Shown: positions 1 through 10,092, counted from the first letter of the stretch. The stretch is DNA of 64,000 bases from Indolivaga capnocytophagoides DSM 22835 (GCF_000426485.1 NZ_AUFL01000011.1:124001-188000); one strand, 5' to 3'. Made by a program: numbers and translations. Notes: a model not told the origin generated them from the sequence alone.

Positions 1-186
1 TTTTGGCAATATATATATCATGCTTCAACAATGTCTTTTCGATAAGAGGTTCTATGTGCTTCCATTTAATTCCGGCTAGTCCGCAGCCGATACGAGGCGT
101 ATACACACTTGCAATCAATGATTTGGCTTCCCTCTGTTAGTTTTTCTAAACAGGATTCGATAGCTTCATGGCGAACCTCCTTATGA
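1..186 (-). pseudogene. Macro-domain protein fragment, frameshifted
   Basis: Reading the minus strand, one frame gives HEAIESCLEKLTEG (about 175-118) and the next frame continues with SVYTPRIGCGLAGIKW and HIEPLIEKTLLKHDIYIAK (about 112-1). Together these look like the C-terminal half of a macro-domain (ADP-ribose-1''-phosphate phosphatase type) protein; the I-G-C-G-L-A-G stretch is typical. The two halves are out of frame by one base near 112-118, so this is a broken copy, and it also leaves the window at base 1. Macro-domain phosphatases can process the ADP-ribose product left by KptA/Tpt1. That matters because the adjacent gene is a duplicate of one in the kptA operon at 34-38 kb. Family assignment is from motif recognition only. 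Confidence 0.6.
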
Positions 187-221
187 AGCAAATGATTACA
201 TGACTTCTCGTTTTTAAAAGG

Positions 222-650
222 TTATGAATTATACTCTACGATTTCTGATACAATGTCTTCTTCGAAACTTATTTTTAACCAATCAGGGTCTATTCCCATA
301 ATCTGAGGTTTGAACCCTATATAATATATAAGTGCATTTTTTTCTACACGATCCGGTTTTCCTAAATATTCTTTTACCTCTTTTTTTGTTTTACCTTGTA
401 ATAGTTTATCCTTCTTTAAACTAGATGAATATTCGTAACGTATTTCTCTATTATTAAGCCAAACTTCTCTGTCAAAATTTCGGTCAGGATAATAGCTCAT
501 GGTAAAAATTACGCATGATACTATGATGACATATAATATTGGAACTGTTATTATGGATGCAATTATACTATACAGAGATTTTGAGTTTTTTAGTATCCAT
601 CTCCAAATGAAAAATAATACTACCATTAATAGTAGTACAATTATATACAC
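222..650 (-). pseudogene. 5'-truncated duplicate of a small BamE-like membrane protein gene
   Basis: The reading frame encodes 142 residues: two hydrophobic N-terminal segments, then a soluble tail with K-T-K-K-E-V-K-E-Y-L-G-K-P-D, the pattern of SmpA/OmlA (BamE)-like domains. It is nearly identical to the 156-residue protein at 34401-34871 but lacks that protein's first ~10 residues and a few internal ones. The only usable start here is a GTG at the position of an internal valine, so the 5' end was cut by a rearrangement at about 650. Similarity continues past the stop codon to about base 178, where the other copy meets a palindrome at 34347-34361. Whether the shortened copy is expressed is unknown. 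Confidence 0.6.
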
Positions 651-742
651 CTAAAAAGTAGAATTATATGGGCCGATAAATGCAAATCCTATATTTATTT
701 GTACTTTTACATAAATATTACCACTATTACCATGAAAAAAAT

Positions 743-3700
743 ATGATGGATTATTCTAAGAATATGCCAACTGGTACTTACTCAAAAAATGTATCAGAAC
801 CAATCATACCTATCTTTCTGAAATTCAGGGACGATTACGCAGACACATGGGGAAGAAATGCTGACAATACGCTTCCATTCGCTCAGGTTAGACAGATTCT
901 TACCACTAATCCCCACCGTTGTTTCTTTCAAAAGCAAAAAAGCGGTGGAAAGGGTGATAAGTCCAGGCACAAAATAATTGTACCCCTGGAAGATGAAAAA
1001 GCCATAGAATTAGGGGTTACACTTTGGAATGGCAAAGTAGATGCCTTTACAGAAGTATTTGGATATTTTGCAGGTAAAAGCAAAGAAATCCCGTTTTTTG
1101 CAGAACCAACCAAAGATACTTTGGCATACCATTGCTCTTTTCACGTAGGTGACTTAAAAGATAAGCAAGGTACACAATCCTCTTTATTCAAGGATATGTA
1201 TAAGAGGGTAGAAGCGCTTCCTGTCCCCTCCGTGGATATCAACAAAGAAAAAGACAAACGCATATGGACCAATTATGTCATCGCATTAAAGAAGCTCATA
1301 AAGCAAAAAGAGCAGATCTGGAAAATCAAAGAAGTTCGTAGACCTTACACTGATACGAACAGCGACAACGAGCGGGTCAACTACATTGATATCCTCATAA
1401 ACGAGAAAGACCTGAGCCGGCAGTTTGAAGCCGAACTTAAACATTATTTCAATGCGCAGGGGCTGGAAGACTATGGAGCCAATGAAGACAATGCCTTTAT
1501 TGAATTCAACACATACCAGGAATTAACCTCCGAACAAAGAGATAAACTCCATGAAATAGCCAATGAATATTTTTACGATATTTCCAACGACTCTCCTATA
1601 CATTATTTCGCAGGAGACATTATCTTTAAATATGTAGATAGTACCTCGAAAGAAGAAGTTATCTCTCAATTAAAAGGTATTTTAAAAGACGAATATCAGA
1701 TAGAATGTACCATAGATGAATACGGCCGGCTGGATATTACAGAGACAGACCTGCCCCATATCCGGAAAGTTGTCAGCGACAATTTTGATTCCCTGTTGGA
1801 AGTAAAACAGAACAACGACATCGAACTGAAAGTAAATGTAGAGGCCCCCCTTATCACATCCGCAATCTTACTTCAGGCAAAATCCCTGTTACAGGAAGAA
1901 GGCCTGAACCCCGACCGGTTAAAAATAAGCATTACGGAAGACCAGCGGCAACTCATCCTTGAAATTAATGCGCACATACGGGCGGATATTTTCAAAGATC
2001 TGGGACTTTTCCAGAAAGAAAGGGCAAACAGATTTGGCACCAACAGAAAATGCAACCTACAGGAAATAGAAGGACTACAGATTGTAGAAGGCGAATACCA
2101 GGTTGCATTTATCTCCAAAAGAGAGGAAAAAGAGAGAATCCTGGAAACAATTAAACAAACAAACCAGGATCATTCCTTCCGTCAGCTTCCTACCCGGTAT
2201 GTTTTTATTATCTCCCACGAACAGGATATAAATAAACTCCGTAGTTTTAAAACCGGAACCGACCAGCCAGGGATGACCAGCTTTCAGATTCAAAGATCCA
2301 TGCTGACCATACAGGCTATGGATAACCAGGAATACCAGTCCCATCTCCAACGAATTCAAAAAGCATTCCCGGAGGTGATGATAGAGAAAAAAGAATACCA
2401 ACCGACCTTCTACCTGGAATTTAAAACAGACCAGAAGGAACAACGGCAGGAAATAATCAACAAAATTCAGGAAGAAGTCAGCCGTCACCAAGTAGGAGAC
2501 GTCAGGTATGACTCCGTAAAGAACGATACCCGTATATTTTTTACCTGCTATTTTCAGGCAAAGGAAGAAAGAAGGAACTTTCGCAAAGTAATGGCAGAAG
2601 CATGTATTCCCTATAAACATCTTTTGACTTACTCTTTTGAAAACAACTTGGGCAAGACTCGGTATGAGTTTGCAAAAAATGAAACACTCGAAAAAGAGAA
2701 AGAAAATGAGACCGTTAAGAATGTCCGGCAAGCCACATTTATTTACCTTACTCCTGACGAAAAAAATAAACTGGACGAAGTTGTACAACAAGATGGACTG
2801 GATGCCTATTTCAATGGAGGAAAATCGATAGGTACTCTGATGCGGAAGGAACGGGACAAACTCATCTTCCGGATGAATCATACGTTTGATGAGCTTGTCA
2901 ATGCCCGGGAAGATGAAAGACTGACGCTGGAAGAAATAAAACGGGGATACATCAAACCCATTTTCCCCGGTGAACTTACCAACATTAGCCGCATGATAAA
3001 AGCCATGCGAAAAGTGACCGAACCCGGAGGAAAAGTAGAGTTTCCTGTCAATAAAAACCTGCCCAACTTCCTGTTCGACCCCAATACCGCCCGTCTCTCC
3101 TACGAAGATATCGAAGAAGAAAAGAGCCGGATACTGGAAAATCTGAACGAGCCTCTACTGAAAAATCAACCCAAACAGCTTGAAGCAGTTGCCAAATCTC
3201 TGCTTGCCACAGACCTGGCATTGATACAGGGACCTCCGGGAACAGGAAAAACTACGGTGATCGCAGAGATTATCTGGCAAACCTTACTCAGAGACCCCGG
3301 TGCGAAAATCTTAATTACCTCGCAAACCAATCTCGCCGTGGACAATGCATTGGAAAGACTGAAAGGAAAACAACTGGTACGGCCCATCCGCATCGGAAAT
3401 ATAGACAAGTTTGAAGACGAAGGCAAAGTCTATTCCGACAAGCGATTAAAAGACTGGATCGCCGCTAAAACGGACTCAGACGATGAGCAGATCAATGCGG
3501 ACAACGCCATTTGCGAATGGATCAAAAACATAAGCCACAGAAGCAGCGACAGCGAAACCCACCAGAATACCATTGCCAAATGGAAAAAAGGGCTGAGCAG
3601 GAAAGATTCATGGATCAAAACCACCTTTTCCGGAAGGTATTTCAAACACGTAAATGTATTTGCCGCTACCTGTAGCGAATGCGGCAGCCGCAATTTCGGA

Positions 3701-4777
3701 GAATCCTATCGCACCATGTTTCAGAAAAACAACGAAAAGCAAGGAGAACCCGAATTTGACCTGGTCATCATGGATGAGGCCAGTAAAGCCACTCCACCCG
3801 AATTGATCCTGCCACTGACACTGGCCAAGAAAGTCGTCATTATAGGAGACCATAAACAGCTTCCGCCTATGATCGATGAAAATGAATTCAGCGAAGCGCT
3901 GGAAGCTGTCGGTGCCAAAAACCTGGTAGAAGATTGGACAAAAGATGACTACAAAATATCCCAGTTCGAGAAATTATTCGTGAATGCACCGGATAGATTA
4001 GTAGCAAGTCTGGATACCCAGTTCCGTATGCATGAACAAATCATGAACTGCATCTCCCAATTCTACAAAGATCAGAATACCCTGGAAAGCGGGTTGATCT
4101 GTGGTATAAAATCTCAGATGGATGTACCCAACCTGGCTGTAAAAGCCAGCAGGTGGCACGGGTTTAATTTGCCTCCTTTTATCGAACCCGATATTCACGC
4201 CATCTGGGTGAATGTAGAAACCCCCGAGACAAAAAAAGGAACTTCGTACGAAAATGAAGGTGAAATCGATGCCATCCGCACCGTATTGCAGGCATTGACC
4301 AAAGCAGAAGGTTTTCGGGAATACCTGGATTTTTTCGAAAAAGAAGAAGACAAAGAAATTGGGATCATCACCTACTACATGCCTCAGATGCAACAGATAA
4401 AAAGAGTCATCTATCCCACGCTTGACAAACACGACTGGCGTAATTTTGACCAGCACAAATATAGAAATGAATTTCAGATTCCTTTTCGCATAAACACCGT
4501 AGACCGCTTTCAGGGAATGGAACGCAATATTATTCTTATATCAACCGTACGAAGCGACAGGCAGATTGATGTAGAAGGCAAAGAACAAAAAAATAATAAA
4601 TATCCTTATGCACTGGGATTTGCACGGGAATTGCAACGCGTGAATGTCGGCTTCTCCCGGGCAAAACGATTATTGATTATTGTCGGGAATGAAAAACATT
4701 TTGCCAACAAAGCAGAATATGCCGAAGCCATTCAGCGCATGCACCGGGTAGATATTGCACAACTTCAAAATTTGTAA
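743..4777 (+). CDS. UPF1/Dna2-like SF1 helicase, Mokosh-like defence protein A
   Basis: About 1344 residues from the ATG at 743. An in-frame ATG at 680 would add 21 hydrophobic, tyrosine-rich residues and is less convincing. The C-terminal third is a superfamily 1 helicase of the COG1112/UPF1 type: Walker A G-P-P-G-T-G-K-T-T near residue 829, motif II D-E-A-S-K-A near 1010, GDHKQLPPM (motif III), T-V-D-R-F-Q-G-M-E (motif V) and V-G-F-S-R-A-K-R (motif VI) near 1300. The N-terminal ~800 residues are charged and match nothing I recognise; I see no kinase motifs. The stop lies 4 bases before the start of the PLD gene. A UPF1-type helicase beside a PLD nuclease is the arrangement of the Mokosh anti-phage system. 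Its base composition looks richer in G+C than the nif genes, suggesting transfer. Confidence 0.8.
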   Translation: MMDYSKNMPTGTYSKNVSEPIIPIFLKFRDDYADTWGRNADNTLPFAQVRQILTTNPHRCFFQKQKSGGKGDKSRHKIIVPLEDEKAIELGVTLWNGKVDAFTEVFGYFAGKSKEIPFFAEPTKDTLAYHCSFHVGDLKDKQGTQSSLFKDMYKRVEALPVPSVDINKEKDKRIWTNYVIALKKLIKQKEQIWKIKEVRRPYTDTNSDNERVNYIDILINEKDLSRQFEAELKHYFNAQGLEDYGANEDNAFIEFNTYQELTSEQRDKLHEIANEYFYDISNDSPIHYFAGDIIFKYVDSTSKEEVISQLKGILKDEYQIECTIDEYGRLDITETDLPHIRKVVSDNFDSLLEVKQNNDIELKVNVEAPLITSAILLQAKSLLQEEGLNPDRLKISITEDQRQLILEINAHIRADIFKDLGLFQKERANRFGTNRKCNLQEIEGLQIVEGEYQVAFISKREEKERILETIKQTNQDHSFRQLPTRYVFIISHEQDINKLRSFKTGTDQPGMTSFQIQRSMLTIQAMDNQEYQSHLQRIQKAFPEVMIEKKEYQPTFYLEFKTDQKEQRQEIINKIQEEVSRHQVGDVRYDSVKNDTRIFFTCYFQAKEERRNFRKVMAEACIPYKHLLTYSFENNLGKTRYEFAKNETLEKEKENETVKNVRQATFIYLTPDEKNKLDEVVQQDGLDAYFNGGKSIGTLMRKERDKLIFRMNHTFDELVNAREDERLTLEEIKRGYIKPIFPGELTNISRMIKAMRKVTEPGGKVEFPVNKNLPNFLFDPNTARLSYEDIEEEKSRILENLNEPLLKNQPKQLEAVAKSLLATDLALIQGPPGTGKTTVIAEIIWQTLLRDPGAKILITSQTNLAVDNALERLKGKQLVRPIRIGNIDKFEDEGKVYSDKRLKDWIAAKTDSDDEQINADNAICEWIKNISHRSSDSETHQNTIAKWKKGLSRKDSWIKTTFSGRYFKHVNVFAATCSECGSRNFGESYRTMFQKNNEKQGEPEFDLVIMDEASKATPPELILPLTLAKKVVIIGDHKQLPPMIDENEFSEALEAVGAKNLVEDWTKDDYKISQFEKLFVNAPDRLVASLDTQFRMHEQIMNCISQFYKDQNTLESGLICGIKSQMDVPNLAVKASRWHGFNLPPFIEPDIHAIWVNVETPETKKGTSYENEGEIDAIRTVLQALTKAEGFREYLDFFEKEEDKEIGIITYYMPQMQQIKRVIYPTLDKHDWRNFDQHKYRNEFQIPFRINTVDRFQGMERNIILISTVRSDRQIDVEGKEQKNNKYPYALGFARELQRVNVGFSRAKRLLIIVGNEKHFANKAEYAEAIQRMHRVDIAQLQNL

Positions 4778-4781
4778 TCGC

Positions 4782-6836
4782 ATGAGCACACGTTTGTCAA
4801 AAATAGCAAAAGAATTGAATGTTGGTATCTCGGTCGTTTCCGATTTTCTCCACTCCAACGGATATAGTTACGATGAGAATCCCAACGAAAAGATTGGAGA
4901 CGAAGTCGTATCGTTCATTAAGAACAACATATATTCCTACCTGATCGACATCGGTAAATATACCAACGCGTCTGCAAAGGAGGTGTACGCGAAGCCGCAA
5001 CGACAGCCTGCGGAACAGATACCCGTAGAATTAAAAATTATTGATGCAGCCAGCAAAGAAAAGAAACTCATTGAGCGCATCATCGGATTCACCGATTTTG
5101 ACTGGCACTATACCGTAGCGAACTTTGAGGGAACCTGTTCGAGACCTGAGAACTTCACTCTATTCGATGAAGTCATCTGCGACCTGTTGCTGAAAGAGAA
5201 TATGTCTTTGGCCCAAATAGGTAAACTCCTGGGACTTGATGTGAAATCAGATCCGGCAGAAGAAGAAATTCTTCTGGAAGCTATCAGGGAACTCACAAGA
5301 GATGAGATGGTAGAGAGTAACGGAATGGTCTACTGGCTTACCGAGGTGGGAAAGGAGTATGCCAGGAATGGAGTGAAATTTATTACCTTCACCCGGAAGT
5401 TTGATCTGTATATCGATGCCATAGGAGACCTGAAAGAGAAAGCAAAACAGATCTTCAGCAGCCTGCGCAGTGAGCGGAAACGCAGTTTCAAACGGGACAA
5501 CCTGCCCAATAACCTGGAAGAGGTGAAGCCGCTTGCGGAATTACAGGCGCCCGAAATTCATTTCCCTCAAAAAAACTTTTTATTGCAATCCTGTACCCCG
5601 CTCGGTGCGGATGGATATGTAGCCAAAGTCTGGGTCGTGCTTCTGGAAAATTTCCGCGACAATACCATTCGTGCCCTTGTATACGACGAAAAACAGGATA
5701 AGATCATCGCTCCGTTGTCGGAAGCATTTGATAAACTGGAAGATGAAAAACTGAAGCTACTTGAAAAACTCGTCAGAGTAGGGGAGGACGAAGAATTTGA
5801 AGTCCGGTTTACCGAAGAGGAGAAAACAGAGGAGCAGCTGACCATTGAACGTGAATTGATCCAAAAGCAGGAAGCACTGGACTCTGCTGTACAGGCACAA
5901 AATAAAGAAGAGGTCCGGGCAATACAGGAACAGGTTTCGCAAATCAAACGTCATTTCAACTCCCTGGAATTTGAAGTGGAACTCAAACGATTGTTTGACG
6001 AAACGGCAAACGACCTTTGGATCATTAGTCCCTGGATCAAGCGTTATGCCATCGAGCGGAGAATCCCTTTCTTTGAGAGGTATCTGAAAAAAGGCGGGCG
6101 TATCTTCGTCGCGTATTCAAAGCCCGAAAAGGCAACCGACCACATGGCAGATGTGGAAGTACTGAAGAAACTTGTCAGATTGGAGGAGACATACCAGAAC
6201 TTTTATCTGCACCAGTTGCCGGTATTCCATTACAAACGGGTATGGCTCCGCACCCATGACGAAACAAACTTATATTATACGGGAAGTTACAATATCCTTT
6301 CCTTTTTCGTGAAACAGAACGAACACAAGGTACGCCAGGAGGAAATGGCAAAACTGGACTGGGACCAGGAAAAAGAAGACGTCTATCAGGATACGCTTCG
6401 CATGTTTTGTCAGAAATACCTGGATAGGGCCGTAGATAACTTCAATGCCCTTTGCGATAACATACCGGAGAAAAGGGATAAAATGTTCCTGCAAAAACTC
6501 AGAACGGTGGACGATGGAAAGCTGAAACCGTTTATCAACCAGGGAATCGCAGGTTTTGATGAGAAATACAGCGAATTGCATGAAGAAAAAGAAAAGCAAC
6601 TGATCTATTATGAAAAACAGTATTTTCTGACCGAACTACAAAACATCAGTCAGGAAGTTACTAAGTGGGGGAAAAAGGACATTAAACCGAAAGAAAAAAG
6701 GGCTTTGCAAGAACGTTTGTCTGCTTTACAGGAAGAAAGCAAAGACTATGCCTTGGAAGGAATAAAAGAAGTGGAAGAAGCTATCAGAAATCTAAAAGCA
6801 CATATTGTTCTACCCAACAGACTGGATAAAAAATAA
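4782..6836 (+). CDS. PLD-family nuclease with IF2-N-like start, Mokosh-like defence protein B
   Basis: 684 residues from ATG 4782, 4 bases after the helicase stop; upstream alternative starts overlap the helicase and are not needed. Residues 1-45 (LSKIAKELNV, VVSDFLHSNGY) match the small IF2-N-like helical domain that Bacteroidota often place at the front of defence and regulatory proteins. A charged middle region is followed by a phospholipase-D-fold segment: F-H-Y-K-R near 480 gives the H-x-K, and T-G-S-Y-N near 500 the trailing G-S-x-N. Only one HxK is evident, as in single-motif PLD nucleases. The C terminus (about 600-680) is predicted coiled coil. It probably acts with the helicase on foreign nucleic acid; that role is inferred from the pairing. 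Confidence 0.75.
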   Translation: MSTRLSKIAKELNVGISVVSDFLHSNGYSYDENPNEKIGDEVVSFIKNNIYSYLIDIGKYTNASAKEVYAKPQRQPAEQIPVELKIIDAASKEKKLIERIIGFTDFDWHYTVANFEGTCSRPENFTLFDEVICDLLLKENMSLAQIGKLLGLDVKSDPAEEEILLEAIRELTRDEMVESNGMVYWLTEVGKEYARNGVKFITFTRKFDLYIDAIGDLKEKAKQIFSSLRSERKRSFKRDNLPNNLEEVKPLAELQAPEIHFPQKNFLLQSCTPLGADGYVAKVWVVLLENFRDNTIRALVYDEKQDKIIAPLSEAFDKLEDEKLKLLEKLVRVGEDEEFEVRFTEEEKTEEQLTIERELIQKQEALDSAVQAQNKEEVRAIQEQVSQIKRHFNSLEFEVELKRLFDETANDLWIISPWIKRYAIERRIPFFERYLKKGGRIFVAYSKPEKATDHMADVEVLKKLVRLEETYQNFYLHQLPVFHYKRVWLRTHDETNLYYTGSYNILSFFVKQNEHKVRQEEMAKLDWDQEKEDVYQDTLRMFCQKYLDRAVDNFNALCDNIPEKRDKMFLQKLRTVDDGKLKPFINQGIAGFDEKYSELHEEKEKQLIYYEKQYFLTELQNISQEVTKWGKKDIKPKEKRALQERLSALQEESKDYALEGIKEVEEAIRNLKAHIVLPNRLDKK

Positions 6837-6966
6837 GAAGAGATGATAAGTCGGAAATTAATTTTATAAAACTTGATTCATAAAATCATAAATGAAAGCG
6901 AGAGTGTAAAACAGGTATAAGGTTTATTCTATACTTTTATATTTGAAAGCAAGTAAAAGTTACGTT

Positions 6967-7866
6967 TCAAACGAATTCTTCATTATACCAGTATCTCGCA
7001 TTCCTCTTATCTCCTTCAACAGTAAGTATGCCTTTATCCACAGCCTTCTTAAGATCGACGCTTGCTGTAGCCGTCCCTATTTTATGATATTCCATATAAT
7101 CTTTACGGGAGAAAGGCTCCTTAATAACCCCTTTAAGCATTTCGACACGATTAGAAACCGGATGAATCAACTTATAATGGAATTCAACACTTTTATCCAG
7201 TAATTGATCAATTACAGACAAATAAAACTCATAAAAAGGATATATCGAACCTTCATTTTTAGATTTAGTATCCAGGTCTTCGTCATAGTATTTCCCGAGT
7301 TTATCAATACCATACTTTTTTTCCATTATATCAGCATAGGGTAAATAAAGAACGAAACCATGTTCATGATAAAATAAGACAATAAGCCATAATTGAACGA
7401 TTTCATCATCACATATATAATCATAACTATTATAGCAGAATTCAGCGATACGATAAAGAAAAAAATACCTCTGATCGGACAATGCCTTAAATATCAGATT
7501 CAGATTATGTTCATCAGCATGCTTAATTGATAAAAAGTCATAAGCCTTCGAAAATGATTCTATACTGTAGGCTTTGTAATCATCTAGCTTAGCATACATC
7601 GAAAAAATATCCTTAAATTTACGAAATTGGTAATTATCAATATCTACATCTTCTGTTGTTTTTTTCTTTAGGATATTAACTATCTCTACCTCGGAATGAT
7701 TCAGATTCTCGCGATTAGCAGCCTCATACATATTTCTTGCATTACACAGCAAATCAAAATCGATATGCTTATTGGCAGACCTGATCTCCTTTATTCTTCC
7801 GATTTTTTCCGATATCGATGTCACGGAAGAAATCATCTTATTCGTAATGGTATAATCAATAATCAT
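6967..7866 (-). CDS. Fic-like protein lacking the catalytic motif, with C-terminal winged helix
   Basis: 299 residues from the ATG at 7866. An upstream start at 7923 adds a short hydrophobic stretch and is less likely, because the family-like text begins with I-T-N-K-M-I and S-E-K-I-G-R-I. The last ~50 residues (FSRKDYMEYHKIGTATASVD, KGILTVEGDKRNARYWYN) resemble the winged-helix tail of Fic/DOC proteins that ends in a DNA-contact strand. I cannot find the Fic signature H-P-F-x-D/E-G-N-G-R anywhere, so AMP transfer is unlikely; a regulatory remnant is possible. It follows the defence pair convergently, with its own AT-rich upstream region. The family call is tentative. Confidence 0.45.
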   Translation of the reverse strand: MIIDYTITNKMISSVTSISEKIGRIKEIRSANKHIDFDLLCNARNMYEAANRENLNHSEVEIVNILKKKTTEDVDIDNYQFRKFKDIFSMYAKLDDYKAYSIESFSKAYDFLSIKHADEHNLNLIFKALSDQRYFFLYRIAEFCYNSYDYICDDEIVQLWLIVLFYHEHGFVLYLPYADIMEKKYGIDKLGKYYDEDLDTKSKNEGSIYPFYEFYLSVIDQLLDKSVEFHYKLIHPVSNRVEMLKGVIKEPFSRKDYMEYHKIGTATASVDLKKAVDKGILTVEGDKRNARYWYNEEFV

Positions 7867-8029
7867 ATATACTATTTTTAATACTATCAAAAATAAGAAT
7901 ATTTTTTGATGAATCCTTTCCAACTTAATAGTATATTATAAAATATAGTATTGGAGGGATCTTGAATATAATAGTTATAGTATTAATAATAGTATTTATT
8001 TATTCTATTGTTGTTATATATGCTAAATA

Positions 8030-9247
8030 TTAAGACTTTATAAATAAGTCGTTCATTCCGTATCTCATTTTATTCATTTCCGACCCGATTTTCCGGTTTG
8101 TAATATTTGCATATCCTAAAGTTGTTCGTATGCTTGTATGGCCGAGCATTTTGCTCACGGACTCTAGTGATACTCCGTTATTTAGAGCCAATGTTGCGAA
8201 TGAGTGCCTGCTAACATGGAAAGAGAGCTTCTTATTAATATTACAAATGGAAGCAATTTCTTTCAAATATTCATTTACTTTTTGATTACTTGGCATTCGA
8301 AATAATTGTGTGTCTCCTTTTTTTATGTAGAAATCCGGATGAAGCCTTTTCAATATGATCAAAGGAATATCTAATAATGGGATTTGAGATATATTGCTTG
8401 TTTTTTTACGGATAATAATAAGCCAATATTGATTGTTACGGTATTCGATATCAGATACTTTCAAGTTATATATATCCGTGTACGATAAACCGGTGTAGCA
8501 GCAGAACACGAATGCGTCTTTTATTCGGTTTAATCGTTCTGTCATAAATGGTTTGTTTATAATTGAATTTATTTCATTTTCATTGAGATATACAGGATAT
8601 TTCTTTTCTATATGAAACCGGAATAAATGAAAAGGATTCACTTGCAATAATCCCGTCTTCTCTGCAAAATTCATAATAGCCGCAAAACGTTTCATGTAGT
8701 TGATGGTCGTATTGTTACTGCAATTGTATGTTTTTCTCAGATAAGTATAAAAATGCTCCAGAAACAGCAGGTCAATCTCATGAATGACAATATCCTTCTT
8801 TCTGAATCTCTTAATCAAATACTCTTCAATTCGCTGATGTGTTAATTTATAGCATTCAGCCGTCTTTTTGCTGATATTTCTTCCGTTTTTTGACCTGAAT
8901 ATCTTAATTTGTTCTCTGAATTGGTAGCTGAGTAACATCTCTGCATTATTTCCTAAATAGGCCTGTTTCAACCTTTCCGGAGATACACTTTGATACTTTA
9001 ATGATAATTCGGCATAAATCCTTTGGATCTTGCTTCTTATTTCTTCTAAGTAAGTATTCAGGTAGAGGGAAGATCCTTCCGTTACCCTGTTTTCTTTTTG
9101 GTTCCATGCGGATGGCTCTACATCTAAACTACTACTGAATTGTATTTGTTTTCCCTTGATTGTAATACGAATCATAATAGTTGACAAACCATTGTTCTTC
9201 AGTTGGTCTTTTCTTGCAAAAAATAAGATTTTAAATGTCTCTTTCAT
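8030..9247 (-). CDS. Tyrosine recombinase, IntDOT-like (Bacteroidales integrase)
   Basis: 405 residues. An N-terminal arm-binding domain (KILFFARKDQLKNNG) and a SAM-like core-binding domain (about 110-210) precede the catalytic domain. Visible catalytic residues are the box II H-V-S-R-H-S, L-G-H at S-K-M-L-G-H-T and the tyrosine in T-T-L-G-Y-A-N. The first catalytic arginine is replaced by serine in the segment Y-T-G-L-S-Y-T-D, as known for IntDOT of the conjugative transposon CTnDOT. The gene looks intact. It sits ~850 bp from a second, broken recombinase and near the left edge of the nif island, so it could have served that island or another integrated element. Confidence 0.9.
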   Translation of the reverse strand: MKETFKILFFARKDQLKNNGLSTIMIRITIKGKQIQFSSSLDVEPSAWNQKENRVTEGSSLYLNTYLEEIRSKIQRIYAELSLKYQSVSPERLKQAYLGNNAEMLLSYQFREQIKIFRSKNGRNISKKTAECYKLTHQRIEEYLIKRFRKKDIVIHEIDLLFLEHFYTYLRKTYNCSNNTTINYMKRFAAIMNFAEKTGLLQVNPFHLFRFHIEKKYPVYLNENEINSIINKPFMTERLNRIKDAFVFCCYTGLSYTDIYNLKVSDIEYRNNQYWLIIIRKKTSNISQIPLLDIPLIILKRLHPDFYIKKGDTQLFRMPSNQKVNEYLKEIASICNINKKLSFHVSRHSFATLALNNGVSLESVSKMLGHTSIRTTLGYANITNRKIGSEMNKMRYGMNDLFIKS

Positions 9248-10092
9248 ATGTTCTTATAAATCATTGTATAATTATATCAACCTGATCGTACCTATAAATA
9301 GGAGGTATTTAGGTATGATTTAACATTCGTTTCGCTGTTTGATGAAATATTATAATCTATATACTATTGAATATAGTATATAGGAAAATTCTACTATAAT
9401 TATTAATTGGTCATGTATTTTATCTCGCGGCCACGATTTAGCACAACTCTGGCATCATCGATCTTCATCATTTAGCGTTAAATTATTTCTTAAAATCAGT
9501 ATATATAGAAATTGTTAACTCGCAAGTGTTTTATTATTAGATGTTTGCGCTTTTAGGGAAATGGAGAGTTCAAGTTCCAGGCAGTACTCTAACCCAGAGT
9601 CCCAACAAGGCTTTGGTTTATGGCTTATATTCAATGATTTGCATCATATTCGGACTTGTTGATTTGATATGTTAAATCTTGAGATATTTACTAGTTGGAG
9701 GAATAGTGTAAAGTATTGAAATTATACACAGAAGAATATGTATACTGACTATAAGATATGCCAATATAATAGATTTTATCAGTAATTAGCAGGTGAAAAA
9801 TGGGAGGTCGAGCGTTCAAATCTGCCTGGGACTGGTAGTAAAATGATGAATTTTCATGAATTTGGATGCCTGATCAGCTCATTAATTATAAGATCGATAG
9901 CGCTAATTTTGCAGAATTGATGAATTTTCTTCTTAGATACCGGATACAAAGATAAGAAATATATTTTATTGTTGATATACGCTGATGTGTCGGAAAAGTA
10001 ATCAATATACCATTATAATTTTGATTAGTCTGAATAGTATAGAAAGGTAAATAGCCCAATGATATAGATTCTATAACCTTAAACAGATTGAG
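9248..10092. other. Long AT-rich spacer between two recombinase genes
   Basis: I see no convincing gene in these 845 bases. The stretch 9350-9400 carries repeats of the word TATACTAT/ATAGTATA like those upstream of the Fic-like gene at 7866-8000. Near 9805-9835 a short piece (GTCGAGCGTTCAAATC) recalls the T-arm end of a tRNA, but the stem does not pair, so I do not call a tRNA. A relic attachment site is possible. Confidence 0.4.

Noticed and set aside
2075-2881. 268-codon minus-strand frame
   Set aside because: It lies wholly opposite the helicase gene and its translation shows no domain or signal; an antisense shadow.
9800-9840. tRNA-like T-arm
   Set aside because: The stem does not pair and no acceptor or anticodon arm precedes it.
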